From: Sporolactobacillus sp. CQH2019
GTDB taxonomy: Bacteria > Bacillota > Bacilli > Bacillales > Sporolactobacillaceae
Length of the DNA stretch: 64,000 bases
NCBI RefSeq assembly: GCF_028765345.1
Contig: NZ_JARAJZ010000003.1
Location: forward strand, 51,594-115,593
Direction of reading: 5' to 3'
The translations under genes and the position numbers were made by a program. A model generated the notes under the pieces. That model was not told the DNA's origin. It did no database searches and saw only the letters and a program-made list of their open reading frames with translations. Positions 43,575 to 52,394 of this stretch are shown here, one piece after another (position 1 is the stretch's first letter; each line of letters opens with the position of its first letter).

Positions 43575-45212
43575 TCAGATCGTCCGTACGGCACCGCGAG
43601 CAGCCGATGCGGTACTGGAAGCGTAAAGTTTAAGAAATTTGCTTGCCTTTTTTGTCAATTGAGCCAGTTTTTCTTTTCTGTGCGATAATTCGTCTGCGGT
43701 CACTTTTAGTGAAATGGAACGTTTGGACACATCGATATCAATCCGGTCTCCGTCCTGGACCAGCGCCAGCGTCCCTCCTTCGGCTGCTTCGGGGCTCATA
43801 TAGCCAATCGACAGTCCGGCCGAAGCACCCGAAAAGCGTCCGTCTGTAATGAGTGCAATCTTTTTATATCTGGCAAGAATTTCCGTACAGCGGTGCAATT
43901 CGCGCATGCCGGGCCCTCCTTTGGGCCCCTCATAACGGATCACAACGACTTGATTCTCGGCAATTTTTCCGGCTGTATACGCTTCCTGAAACTGCTCTTC
44001 CGAATTAAATACTAAAGCCCGCCCTGAAAAAGTCATCAGTTCATCGGGGATAGCGGATTGTTTGACCAAAGCCCCTTGTTCGGCGAGGTTGCCTTTTAAA
44101 ACCGCGATGCCTCCTTCCGATTCGAGCGGATGATCGAGCGGATGGATGATTTCACGGTCCAGCACTCTGGTTCCGGCAATATTCTCCGCTGCCGGCCGGC
44201 CGGTGACTGTCAGGCTGTCCAACTGAAGGAGGGGAGCCAGTTCTTTCATCAATGCCGGGATTCCGCCGGCACGCTGCAGATCATTGGTCGTAAAGTTATT
44301 ATTGTTCGGCGTCACTGCAGCGATAAAGGGGACTTTCCGGCTGATTCTGTCGAATGTATCCAGAGGCAGGTCCAGTCCTTCCTCGCCGGCGATTGCCGGG
44401 AGATGAAGACATGCATTCAAGGATCCGCCCATGGCCAGCAAAACGGAGATGGCATTTTCAAAAGCTTTTCTCGTCATAATGTCTCTTGCCCGGATGTTTT
44501 TCTTCACAAGATCGACAATCTGGCGCCCCGCCGTCTCGGCGGCGGCCAGCTGTTCGTCGGAGAGCGCTCTCATCCATGATGTACCAGGAAGAGCCATTCC
44601 CAGCGCTTCCGACAGTCCCTGCATCGTGTTGGCGGTTCCAAGAAACGGGCAGACACCGGCGCACGGGTAATACTTGCGGGTAACGGAAACCAGTCCTTTT
44701 TCGTCCAGCTTTCCGGCAAGGAACTCCTGCCGGGCTGCCTTTGACTCCTTGGGTTTAATAGAATTGGGCATGACCCCGCCGAGGACAACAAGACTCGGAA
44801 GATTCAGGCGGGCCGCACTCATGAGCATGCCGGGAACAATCTTGTCACAGGAACTGAGCATGACCATTCCGTCAAAAATCTCGTGCGCACGGATCATCGT
44901 TTCAACGCTGTCGGCAATCACATCGCGACTGGGAAGAGAATATTTCATGCCGTCATGTCCCTGGGCAATGCCGTCGCAAACCGCAATGGTATTAAATTCA
45001 AGCGGATAGCCGCCTGCCTCAATGACGCCTTTTTTAACATGTTCCGCCAGCTGCCTCAGATGAACATGTCCCGGCACAATTTCATTCCAGGAGTTCGCAA
45101 CGGCAATAATCGGGCGGTCCATCATTTCGTACGGCACACCGCTCGAACAGAGATGCCCTTTTAATATAGCCCGCGTATAAGGCTTGATTTTCGACAGCCG
45201 ATTTTGGATCAT
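43575..45212 (-). CDS. IlvD/Edd-family dehydratase, probable 6-phosphogluconate dehydratase
   Basis: The 545-residue protein has the iron-sulfur cysteines of the family: Cys79 (AVCDGIAQGH), Cys122 (SSCDKIVPG) and Cys184/188 (CAGVCPFLGTANTM), plus DGRFSGA near the C-terminus. Its length is nearer to dihydroxyacid dehydratase (IlvD) than to E. coli Edd. The neighbours gluconokinase and KDPG aldolase argue for 6-phosphogluconate as the substrate, and no other branched-chain amino acid gene is present. The start at 45212 follows AGGAGG by 8 bases; the longer frame to 45392 overlaps gntK. Confidence 0.85.
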   Translation of the reverse strand: MIQNRLSKIKPYTRAILKGHLCSSGVPYEMMDRPIIAVANSWNEIVPGHVHLRQLAEHVKKGVIEAGGYPLEFNTIAVCDGIAQGHDGMKYSLPSRDVIADSVETMIRAHEIFDGMVMLSSCDKIVPGMLMSAARLNLPSLVVLGGVMPNSIKPKESKAARQEFLAGKLDEKGLVSVTRKYYPCAGVCPFLGTANTMQGLSEALGMALPGTSWMRALSDEQLAAAETAGRQIVDLVKKNIRARDIMTRKAFENAISVLLAMGGSLNACLHLPAIAGEEGLDLPLDTFDRISRKVPFIAAVTPNNNNFTTNDLQRAGGIPALMKELAPLLQLDSLTVTGRPAAENIAGTRVLDREIIHPLDHPLESEGGIAVLKGNLAEQGALVKQSAIPDELMTFSGRALVFNSEEQFQEAYTAGKIAENQVVVIRYEGPKGGPGMRELHRCTEILARYKKIALITDGRFSGASAGLSIGYMSPEAAEGGTLALVQDGDRIDIDVSKRSISLKVTADELSHRKEKLAQLTKKASKFLKLYASSTASAARGAVRTI

Positions 45213-45282
45213 AATGGAGTCCTCCTGTTTAAAAATTTTTTTTATAAATAAAGCCGATATGTTTCCATGTTCCAAAAACCTT

Positions 45283-46827
45283 TTAATCGCTGAATTGAGA
45301 GCGCTGGAATGCGGCGATATCGTTCCATTCATCATCCAGCTTTCTGGAGAGCCGCAGAAAAATGGGAAACAGTCTTTCATAGACTTCAACATTTTCCGTT
45401 ATCGGCCGATGGCTGTGAACGGACCCGACCATCCCGGAAACAACATTGAGATCGCGGACCTCCCCGGTTGCATAGAGACCGAGAACGGCCGCGCCGAGAC
45501 ATGAACTTTCGAAGCTTTCCGGTACGTTCACCGGCTGTGCGAAGATGTCGGCCATCATCTGCCGCCACAGTTGTGAACGGGCGAAACCGCCCGTTGCCTG
45601 GATCTGCTTCGGCTCTCCCGTCCTTTCTCTCATCGCCAGCATGACACTATAGAGATTAAAGATAATTCCTTCGAGCACGGCGCGTATCATATGCTGTTTC
45701 TGATGGTGCAGGGTCAGTCCGAAGAAGGCGCCGCGGGCGTTCGGATTCCAGAGCGGAGCCCGTTCGCCGCTGAAATAAGGCTGAAAAATCAGGCCGTCCG
45801 ATCCCGGCTTGACCCGGGCGGCCATGCGTGTCAGCACGTCGTAGGGGCTGATCCCGAGCCGTTTGGCTGTTTCCACTTCCGATGCCGCAAATTCATCCCT
45901 GGCCCATCGCAGGACGCCGCCTCCGTTATTGACGGGCCCGCCGACGACCCATTTGTCCTCCGTCAGTTCATAGCAGAAGAGGCGTTCTTTAGGATCTGCG
46001 GACGGTTTGTCCACAACGGTCCGGATCGCGCCGCTTGTTCCGATCGTGACGGCGACAATACCCGGATCAATAGCGTCCACGCCTAGATTGGACAGTACAC
46101 CGTCACTGGCGCCGATCACAAACGGGGTTTCCCGATTAAGCCCCATTTGTTCGGCGTACACCGGGTCGATACCGGTCAGGATCCGTGTCGTCGGAACCGG
46201 TTCAGACAGCCGTTCCTCTGTGATGCCGATCAACTTCAATACTCCCTGATCCCAATTCAGACGATGCATATCAAGCAGTCCGGTACAGGAAGCGATTGAG
46301 TAATCGACGACATATTTGTGGAACAATTTATGAAAAATATATTCTTTAATCGAAATGAATTTTTCAGCCTGATTAAAAAGATCCGCACGTTCATGTTTCA
46401 TCCAAAGCAATTTCGGCAACGGCGACATCGGATGAATCGGGGTTCCGGTTCTCATATAGATCTCATGCCCGCCCAGATCTGTTTTTAAGCGGCCGCACCA
46501 ATCGATGCTGCGATTATCCGCCCAGGTCATGCAGCGCATTAAGGGCTCTCCGTCCCTATCGACGGGAATAACGCTGTGCATGGCACAGCTGAACGAGACA
46601 AAGCGAATCATGCCCGGAGCCGCTTTGCTTTTTTCAACGGCATCGTGAATGACTGAGATCGTTGCTGCAAACAATTCCTCCGGATCCTGTTCTGCAGTGA
46701 AAGCGTCCGGTGTGTAGAGCGGATAACTGCTGTCCGCGTGCGCAACGATGGTGCCGTCCAATTCATAGAGAACGGCTTTCGTACTGGTCGTGCCGATGTC
46801 GACACCCATCATGTATGATTTTCCCAT
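45283..46827 (-). CDS. gntK: Gluconokinase (FGGY family)
   Basis: The 514-residue protein has the FGGY phosphate-1 motif GVDIGTTSTKAVLYE, the catalytic Asp region (WADNRS and IGASDGVLSNLG) and the C-terminal ATGGFARSQLWRQMMADIF signature. B. subtilis-type gluconokinases look like this. It forms 6-phosphogluconate. It is the first gene of the operon; AGAGGAT precedes ATG 46827. A cre-like and a GntR-like palindrome lie upstream. Confidence 0.92.
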   Translation of the reverse strand: MGKSYMMGVDIGTTSTKAVLYELDGTIVAHADSSYPLYTPDAFTAEQDPEELFAATISVIHDAVEKSKAAPGMIRFVSFSCAMHSVIPVDRDGEPLMRCMTWADNRSIDWCGRLKTDLGGHEIYMRTGTPIHPMSPLPKLLWMKHERADLFNQAEKFISIKEYIFHKLFHKYVVDYSIASCTGLLDMHRLNWDQGVLKLIGITEERLSEPVPTTRILTGIDPVYAEQMGLNRETPFVIGASDGVLSNLGVDAIDPGIVAVTIGTSGAIRTVVDKPSADPKERLFCYELTEDKWVVGGPVNNGGGVLRWARDEFAASEVETAKRLGISPYDVLTRMAARVKPGSDGLIFQPYFSGERAPLWNPNARGAFFGLTLHHQKQHMIRAVLEGIIFNLYSVMLAMRERTGEPKQIQATGGFARSQLWRQMMADIFAQPVNVPESFESSCLGAAVLGLYATGEVRDLNVVSGMVGSVHSHRPITENVEVYERLFPIFLRLSRKLDDEWNDIAAFQRSQFSD

Positions 46828-46874
46828 AATTTATCCTCTTCTTTAGTAAAGTAAGATCATGAAACCGGTACCTA

Positions 46875-46889
46875 ATTAAACGTTTTCAT
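46875..46889 (-). promoter_or_regulatory. cre-like site upstream of gntK
   Basis: On the minus strand ATGAAAACGTTTAAT matches the cre consensus except for one A in place of the conserved C. It lies about 50 bases before the gntK start. Confidence 0.45.
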
Positions 46890-46901
46890 TTTGCTGTCTA
46901 C

Positions 46902-46912
46902 CTGTCGACAAC
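46902..46912. promoter_or_regulatory. Candidate GntR-type operator, proximal
   Basis: CTGTCGACAAC shares the TGTCGACA core with the perfect palindrome at 47181-47194 and lies 75 bases before gntK. Confidence 0.4.
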
Positions 46913-47180
46913 ATAGCCGTACAGAAGGACAAACCTAAGGCTTTGCCATGATAAAAGGTAAGCCGATTTATACGAATACGGCCATGGCATTTATTGCCCA
47001 GTGCTGCGGCGGCTTTCCGGTAAATACGTTTTTGTCCGGTATCGGTTTCTCCCGATCATAAGCAATGACCGGCATAAATCTTTAAGAGATGAATAGCGGC
47101 CTTACAGCAGCAGTCCTGCCGCCCGGAGTAAGTGCCGTTTTTTTAATCCGCTCCTCTTCATCATGTAATTGTTTCAGTAT

Positions 47181-47194
47181 ACTTGTCGACAAGT
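47181..47194. promoter_or_regulatory. Candidate GntR-type operator, distal
   Basis: ACTTGTCGACAAGT is a perfect 14-bp palindrome flanked by AT on the left. It equals the B. subtilis gnt operator (ATACTTGTATACAAGTAT) except for the central TA changed to CG and the flank. No gntR gene lies in this window. Confidence 0.5.
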
Positions 47195-47455
47195 TAGGCT
47201 TCAAAAAAAGGAGAAATGGCAGCTTTCCACTTCCCGACTGCGTCTTTCTGAAAACCCTTTCTTTTTACAGCTATATCGTAATCAATTCATCGGGTGCTGT
47301 CAAGACCGTCTGCCGAACCGATCATACGCTGCCGATCAGCAGCAATTCTGCCATAACAAGATCCGGTGCTATTTTTGAAAAAAAAACGAAGAAAAATTCA
47401 TAAAATAGCCAAGAATTCTACGCGCTTTCTTTAATCGAATGCTTCAGTTACAAAA

Positions 47456-47510
47456 GGATCCTCCCAAGACCAACGGATGATTTCATCCGTAGATGATTTC
47501 GGGAGGATCT
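47456..47510 (-). terminator. Two-tier hairpin terminator after the beta-hydroxyacid dehydrogenase gene
   Basis: GATCCTCCC (47457-47465) pairs with GGGAGGATC (47501-47509); inside, ACGGATGA (47473-47480) pairs with TCATCCGT (47483-47490). On the minus strand the outer stem is followed by CTTTTG. Confidence 0.65.
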
Positions 47511-47592
47511 GACCCTCTTTTCGTGCTCTTCATTTTTAAAAGGATTTTCCGCCGGTGCCTTTGCTGTAGCTGATTTTTGCGCTTTTCCCATC

Positions 47593-48465
47593 TTAGCGGT
47601 TCGAATCGTTTTTCAAAAATTTATAGAGAGAAGCGAAGTCGTACTCGCCCATGCCCTTTTGCTTCAGAAGGCCGTAAAGCGATTTGACCGTATTAGAAAT
47701 CGGCAGCGCAAAATTGTGCGTGTAAGCTTCCTCGGCAGCCAGTTCCATGTCTTTGTAAATGCTGGCTACTTTAAAATCCGCCTTTTCGAAGTCTCCGTCC
47801 AGAACTTTGTGCTGTTTGAAATGAAGGATCGGGGCGGCGGTCGGCCCTTCAAGCAAAGAATGAATCAGTCCCTTTTTATCGAGTCCGAGGCTTTCGCCGA
47901 ACGCCACGGCTTCCGAGAAGGCGGCGACCGTCTGGCCGAGCATCAGGTTATTGACAAGTTTCATCGCGGTGCCCTGACCGTTCGCTCCTTTATGCTGAAT
48001 GTCTTTACCCATAATGCTGAGCAGCGGCCGCGCTTCTTCAACGTCTTTGGCCGAACCGCCGACAAAGAAAATCAGTTCACCTTTTTCAGCGGGGCCGGTC
48101 GATCCGGCAACCGGCGCGTCGAGAAAACGCACGTCTTTTTCCGCAGCGTCCTTTGCAAGCCGAACGGAATGGGCCGGATTGATCGTACTGCTGTCAATCC
48201 ACAGGCTGCCCGGGTTCAGCCCGTTCAGCAGTCCGTTTTCACCGTAAGCGACGGCGTCGACGGCTTCAGGATCTGCGAGCATTGTAAAAACAATGTCTGC
48301 CTGTTCTCCGACTGCACGCGGCGAGTCCGCCCACTTTGCCCCTTTCCCGATCAGCGGATCTGCCTTTTCTTTCGTCCGGTTGTGAACAACAAGCGGCTTT
48401 CCTGCGGCCAGAAGACGGCCTGCCATTCGGCTGCCCATGATTCCGATACCAATAAAACCAATCAT
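47593..48465 (-). CDS. NAD(P)-dependent beta-hydroxyacid dehydrogenase (3-hydroxyisobutyrate / tartronate semialdehyde reductase type)
   Basis: The 290-residue protein has the N-terminal nucleotide motif GFIGIGIMG, the substrate motif DAPVAGSTGPAEKGEL and the catalytic Lys in GTAMKLVNNLML. Family members oxidize or reduce 3-hydroxyisobutyrate, tartronate semialdehyde or 4-hydroxybutyrate; cytokinin-type GLYR reductases are similar. GAGGAGA precedes the start at 48465. It is not in an operon with the gluconate genes, though it lies just upstream on the same strand. Confidence 0.83.
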   Translation of the reverse strand: MIGFIGIGIMGSRMAGRLLAAGKPLVVHNRTKEKADPLIGKGAKWADSPRAVGEQADIVFTMLADPEAVDAVAYGENGLLNGLNPGSLWIDSSTINPAHSVRLAKDAAEKDVRFLDAPVAGSTGPAEKGELIFFVGGSAKDVEEARPLLSIMGKDIQHKGANGQGTAMKLVNNLMLGQTVAAFSEAVAFGESLGLDKKGLIHSLLEGPTAAPILHFKQHKVLDGDFEKADFKVASIYKDMELAAEEAYTHNFALPISNTVKSLYGLLKQKGMGEYDFASLYKFLKNDSNR

Positions 48466-48595
48466 CTGATTCTCCTCTTTTCGCGGATTTCTGCATTCAA
48501 AGAAATTTTACTTCAACTTCAAGGATAGCGCAAAGCAGCGGCCCGCAAAAAGAATAGCCGTTCGGGAAGAGTCTTCAAATTGCGGCACGGCATGT

Positions 48596-48601
48596 TATAA
48601 T
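48596..48601 (+). promoter_or_regulatory. -10 box of the trhP operon (extended type)
   Basis: TGTTATAAT (48593-48601) lies 36 bases before the trhP1 start. Confidence 0.45.
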
Positions 48602-48636
48602 TTAGGATGAAATAAGGAACATACGGAGGTTATTTC

Positions 48637-49548
48637 GTGATCAATATCATTGCAACGGCAGAATCGCCGGAACAGGCAGCGGCTCTTCTCGATGCCGGCG
48701 TCGATACGCTGCACGTCGGCGGGCACCCTTTCGGTCTCTGCCTGCCCAAACCGCTTGGTCCGGATGAAATTGAAAAAATTGCCCGGATGGCTCACAGCTG
48801 CGGCAAAAAAATAACCGTGGCTTGCAACAGCCTGATGCATAACGAACAGATGGATCGGCTGCCGACCTATCTTTCCAGGCTGGCGGAAATGCCTGTGGAT
48901 GCGATCACGGCCGGCGATCCGGGCGCTATTTTTATTCTTGAAGAGCTCGGTCTGCCGCTCCCGTATATTTATGATGCGGGCACCCTCGTCACTTCGGCGG
49001 AGCAGATTGCCTTCTGGCTGAACCGCGGCGCCGCTGGATCGGTTGCTGCGCGCGAACTGACGCTCACCGAACTTAAAGAAATACAAAGTAGACTGGATAA
49101 ACCCGTTGAGGTTCTCGTTTATGGGCCGACCTGCATCCATCAGTCCGGGCGCCCGCTTCTGACAAACTACTACAGATATGCGGGGCTTGCCGAACGTGCG
49201 GACAAGGATCGCGGCCTTTACTTGCGCGATCCGAAAAATCCGGACAGCCAGTACCCGATTTATGAAGATGAAAACGGCACGCACATTTTTTCAACGGAAG
49301 ATCTGTCATTGATGTCCTGCCTGCAGGAACTGTATGACAATGGGCTGCATACGTGGAAACTGGACGGTGTCCTGCTGCACGGGCCGGCTTTTGTTAAAAT
49401 CGCCGAGCTGTTTGTTGAGGCAAAAAAAGCGCTTGAGTCCGGCAGTTACATGGCAGCCGGATTCTGCAACCGGCTCAGAGCGCTCCAACCGGAGACGCGG
49501 CCGCTCGGCACCGGTTTTTATCTGAAAAATCCTCAAGATGTAAACTGA
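48637..49548 (+). CDS. trhP1: Peptidase U32 family protein, YrrN/TrhP1-like
   Basis: The 303-residue protein is a U32-type barrel without the C-terminal iron-sulfur domain. It resembles B. subtilis YrrN (309 residues) in length and order of motifs (CNSLMHNEQ, YGPTCIHQSGRPLLTNYYR). With YrrO it is needed for 5-hydroxyuridine formation at tRNA position 34 in B. subtilis. The start is GTG 48637 with GGAGG at 7 bases. The gene pair with the following U32 protein is as in Bacillus. Confidence 0.83.
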   Translation: MINIIATAESPEQAAALLDAGVDTLHVGGHPFGLCLPKPLGPDEIEKIARMAHSCGKKITVACNSLMHNEQMDRLPTYLSRLAEMPVDAITAGDPGAIFILEELGLPLPYIYDAGTLVTSAEQIAFWLNRGAAGSVAARELTLTELKEIQSRLDKPVEVLVYGPTCIHQSGRPLLTNYYRYAGLAERADKDRGLYLRDPKNPDSQYPIYEDENGTHIFSTEDLSLMSCLQELYDNGLHTWKLDGVLLHGPAFVKIAELFVEAKKALESGSYMAAGFCNRLRALQPETRPLGTGFYLKNPQDVN

Positions 49549-49634
49549 CTGAGCGGCCTGCTGTTTCCCGAATATCGTCAATCTACCCATAAACTGATAA
49601 TAAAAAGTGAAAGAATCTATGAGAGGAAAGAACG

Positions 49635-50858
49635 ATGAGAACAATCTTGAATAAGCCGGAATTGCTTGCTCCGGCGGGCAATCCGGAAAAATTGAAAATG
49701 GCGATTCGCTACGGCGCCGACGCGGTTTATATCGGCGGGCAGGCATACGGCCTGCGCTCGAGGGCGGGTAATTTTTCTTATGATGAAATGGAGGAGGGCG
49801 TTGATTTTGCCCACAGCCGCGGCGCAAAAGTGTATGTTGCCGCCAATATGGTGACCCATGAAGGCGATGCGGAAGGAGCCGGCGATTTTTTCAGGACACT
49901 GAAAAACATGGGCGTCGATGCGGTGATCGCTTCCGATCCGGCGCTGATTACCGTTTGTTTTGCTTCAGCGCCGGGCCTGCCGATTCATCTGTCGACTCAG
50001 GCGTCGGCCACTAACTATAAAGCACTGGAATTCTGGAAAAAGGTCGGGCTGGAACGTGTTGTGCTCGCACGCGAAGTCGGCATTGAGGAGATCCGCGAAA
50101 TGCGCCGCCGCACGGACATCGAAATTGAGGCATTCATTCACGGGGCGATGTGTATTGCCTATTCCGGCCGCTGTACGCTGTCGAACCATATGGTCAACCG
50201 CGATGCCAATCGCGGCGGCTGCGCCCAGTCGTGCCGCTGGAAATATGACCTGTTCGAGATAGACGGCGGTGCGGCAAAGAGCCTCGTTCCGGGCGGCGCC
50301 GAACCGTTCTCGATGAGTGCCGTCGATCTGTCGATGCTGCACCATATCCCCGACATGATTGAAGCAGGAGTCGACAGCTTGAAAATCGAAGGGCGGATGA
50401 AGTCGATCCATTATGTTTCAACCGTCTCCAATGTATACCGTAAAGTGATCGACACATATTGCGCCGATCCGGATCATTTCGCCTTCGATCCGGCCTGGGA
50501 GGAGGAGATCCGGAAGGTCGCCCAGCGCGATCTTTCCACTGGTTTCTACTACCACGTGCCGACTGAGAAGGAGCAGCTGTTCGGCAAACCGCGCCGGATG
50601 CCGCAATATACCTTTGCGGCTCAGGTGCTCGGTTATGATCCGAGAACGAAAATCGCCACGCTTCAGCAGCGCAACAATTTCGGCGTCGGCGAAGAGGTTG
50701 AATTTTACGGCCCCGGCTTCGTTCATTTCAGGCAGGTTGTCCATGATTTGCGCAATGAGGACGGCGAAGCGATCGACCGGGCTCCCAATCCGATGATGAC
50801 GGTGACCATGACCGTCGACAAGCCGGTTGAACCTTTCTTTTTGATGCGGAAAAAATAA
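49635..50858 (+). CDS. trhP2: Peptidase U32 family protein, YrrO/TrhP2-like
   Basis: The 407-residue protein begins with KPELLAPAGN, the classic U32 start. It has the family signature EAFIHGAMCIAYSGRC and the cysteine set GGCAQSCRW, which ligates iron-sulfur in relatives, then VDSLKIEGRMKS and a C-terminal beta domain. It is the partner of the preceding gene for prephenate-dependent tRNA uridine hydroxylation. GAGGAAAG precedes ATG 49635; the spacing from the previous gene is 86 bases. Confidence 0.87.
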   Translation: MRTILNKPELLAPAGNPEKLKMAIRYGADAVYIGGQAYGLRSRAGNFSYDEMEEGVDFAHSRGAKVYVAANMVTHEGDAEGAGDFFRTLKNMGVDAVIASDPALITVCFASAPGLPIHLSTQASATNYKALEFWKKVGLERVVLAREVGIEEIREMRRRTDIEIEAFIHGAMCIAYSGRCTLSNHMVNRDANRGGCAQSCRWKYDLFEIDGGAAKSLVPGGAEPFSMSAVDLSMLHHIPDMIEAGVDSLKIEGRMKSIHYVSTVSNVYRKVIDTYCADPDHFAFDPAWEEEIRKVAQRDLSTGFYYHVPTEKEQLFGKPRRMPQYTFAAQVLGYDPRTKIATLQQRNNFGVGEEVEFYGPGFVHFRQVVHDLRNEDGEAIDRAPNPMMTVTMTVDKPVEPFFLMRKK

Positions 50859-51099
50859 AAGAAGGATTTCTTCAGTTCATCTGTATACTGAATGAACCGG
50901 ACGGCGGAAACCGTCCGGGCGCTTCAGACGGCTGAATTGCTTGGCAAACCGCCGCCATTTTGGGGCGGCAATAGAAAAAGTAAGAGAGTCCCGGATCGCA
51001 GTCGGCGCGTGCGTTCGAGGCTTATTCTCGTTTGGAATCAGAGGCCCGGACGATCGCCTGTCAAGGCGGGAACTTGAATTTTTTGAAAAAAAAGCCTAT

Positions 51100-51105
51100 T
51101 ATAAT
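51100..51105 (+). promoter_or_regulatory. -10 box upstream of the glycosyltransferase gene
   Basis: TATAAT at 51100-51105 is perfect. The best -35 (TTGAAT, 51074-51079) is 20 bases away, longer than usual. The CIRCE-like element starts 1 base after the -10 box. Confidence 0.55.
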
Positions 51106-51106
51106 A

Positions 51107-51133
51107 TTAGCAGTCGTTAATGATGAGTGCTAA
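51107..51133. promoter_or_regulatory. CIRCE-like operator (HrcA binding site)
   Basis: TTAGCAGTC (51107-51115) and GAGTGCTAA (51125-51133) are separated by exactly nine bases. This matches CIRCE (TTAGCACTC-N9-GAGTGCTAA) at 17 of 18 positions; only one C is changed to G. Its place directly after the -10 box is the standard one for HrcA repression of groESL and dnaK operons. Here it precedes a glycosyltransferase operon. Confidence 0.8.
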
Positions 51134-51191
51134 CAAATAATTCCTGAATAAACTTAGTGAGATTAAGTAATTAGAAGGAGTGCGACTAATC

Positions 51192-52394
51192 ATGAGTTAT
51201 CAGGTTGCTTACGTTAGTACATATCCACCGAAAAAATGCGGCATTGCCACGTACACCTACCATCTGAGGCAGAGCGTTCAAAAGGCAAAACGCGATTCAC
51301 TGGCCGACCCGGTTGTCGTGATTAAGGAAAAGGGCGAAGAGAATCCCAGCGACAGTTTTTTAAAATGGACAATTGATAAGAATCGCAGAGAAGATTATAA
51401 AAAAATGGCGGAAAAGCTGAACAAAAGTTCAGTATCGGTTGTTTCGCTCCAGCATGAGTTCGGGATCTTCGGAGGAAATGCGGGAGAATACATTCTTGAG
51501 CTGGTCCGGCATCTGAAAAAACCGCTGATTACGACTTTCCATACCGTATTCAGGTCGCCGGTCGAGCCGTACGCTTCGATTCAGCGGGAAATCGCTAAGC
51601 GCAGCGCCCGGCTGATTGTTATGAATCACAAAGCGATCAACGATCTGGCGTTAAGTTTTCAGATACCGAAAAATAAAATTACCTTTATTCCGCACGGAAC
51701 GCCGCTTCCCGATTTAAACGGCCGGACGTCCTTCAGGGCATCCCTCGGCTGGACAGATCGGAAAGTTGTCATGACATTCGGTTTCCTGAGCCGGAGCAAG
51801 GGCATCGAGACGATTCTGCGGGCACTGCCGCATATTGCGGAAAAGGTTCCGGAAGTACTGTACGTGATTATCGGCCAGACACATCCGAATGTTAAAAAGC
51901 AGGAAGGAGAGTCTTACCGGAAGTATTTGAAATCGATTATCAGCGAGAACGGTCTGCAGGATCATGTGTTAATGATCGACAAGTTTATCAGTGAACGTGA
52001 CCTTGTAAAATATATCACGGCCTGTGATTTGTACGTCACGCCGTACCCCGGACTGCAGCAGATCACGAGCGGAACGCTGGCCTATGCGATCGGGCTCGGC
52101 AGGCCGGTCCTGACCACGCCGTACCGCTATGCGCAGGATCTGCTGAAGGGCAGCGAGGAATTGTTCGTCCCGTACGGAGATCTTGCCGCATGGGCGCTGA
52201 AAATCGAAACGATGCTTGAGGATCCATCGTTATTGGCCGGCTATCAGAAAAAAATGGAACGGATCGGCATGATGATGAGCTGGCCGCAGACCGGCAAAAA
52301 TTATGACCGCATTTTTTCCCGGCTGGCCCGGAAGGCGACGGCAGAACCCGCACAGTCATCGGAGGCGGATGTCATTGCAGCCGATCCCAGTTAA
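51192..52394 (+). CDS. Glycosyltransferase family 4-type enzyme
   Basis: The 400-residue GT-B protein has the N-terminal STYPPKKCGIATYTYHLR, the HEFGIFGG and HGTPLP segments, the C-terminal FGFLSRSKGIETILRALP, and TPYPGLQQITSGTLAYAIGLGRPVLTTPY with a nucleotide-sugar-binding region. It has no membrane segment. The acceptor is not known. ATG 51192 has AAGGAG 11 bases upstream; the longer in-frame GTG at 51180 overlaps that site. It overlaps the next gene and sits behind a CIRCE-like operator, so it may be induced by heat or protein-folding stress. Confidence 0.85.
   Translation: MSYQVAYVSTYPPKKCGIATYTYHLRQSVQKAKRDSLADPVVVIKEKGEENPSDSFLKWTIDKNRREDYKKMAEKLNKSSVSVVSLQHEFGIFGGNAGEYILELVRHLKKPLITTFHTVFRSPVEPYASIQREIAKRSARLIVMNHKAINDLALSFQIPKNKITFIPHGTPLPDLNGRTSFRASLGWTDRKVVMTFGFLSRSKGIETILRALPHIAEKVPEVLYVIIGQTHPNVKKQEGESYRKYLKSIISENGLQDHVLMIDKFISERDLVKYITACDLYVTPYPGLQQITSGTLAYAIGLGRPVLTTPYRYAQDLLKGSEELFVPYGDLAAWALKIETMLEDPSLLAGYQKKMERIGMMMSWPQTGKNYDRIFSRLARKATAEPAQSSEADVIAADPS

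Larger units (their letters stand above)
46828..47592. other. Intergenic regulatory region upstream of gntK
   Basis: It holds a cre-like site, two palindromes with TGTCGACA cores and a two-tier terminator for the dehydrogenase gene. A plus frame at 47089-47403 shows no motif and is rejected. Confidence 0.6.
50859..51191. other. Intergenic region upstream of the CIRCE-controlled pair
   Basis: The right part holds a -10 box and a CIRCE-like operator. A frame at 50892-51077 has no motif and is not accepted. Confidence 0.6.
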
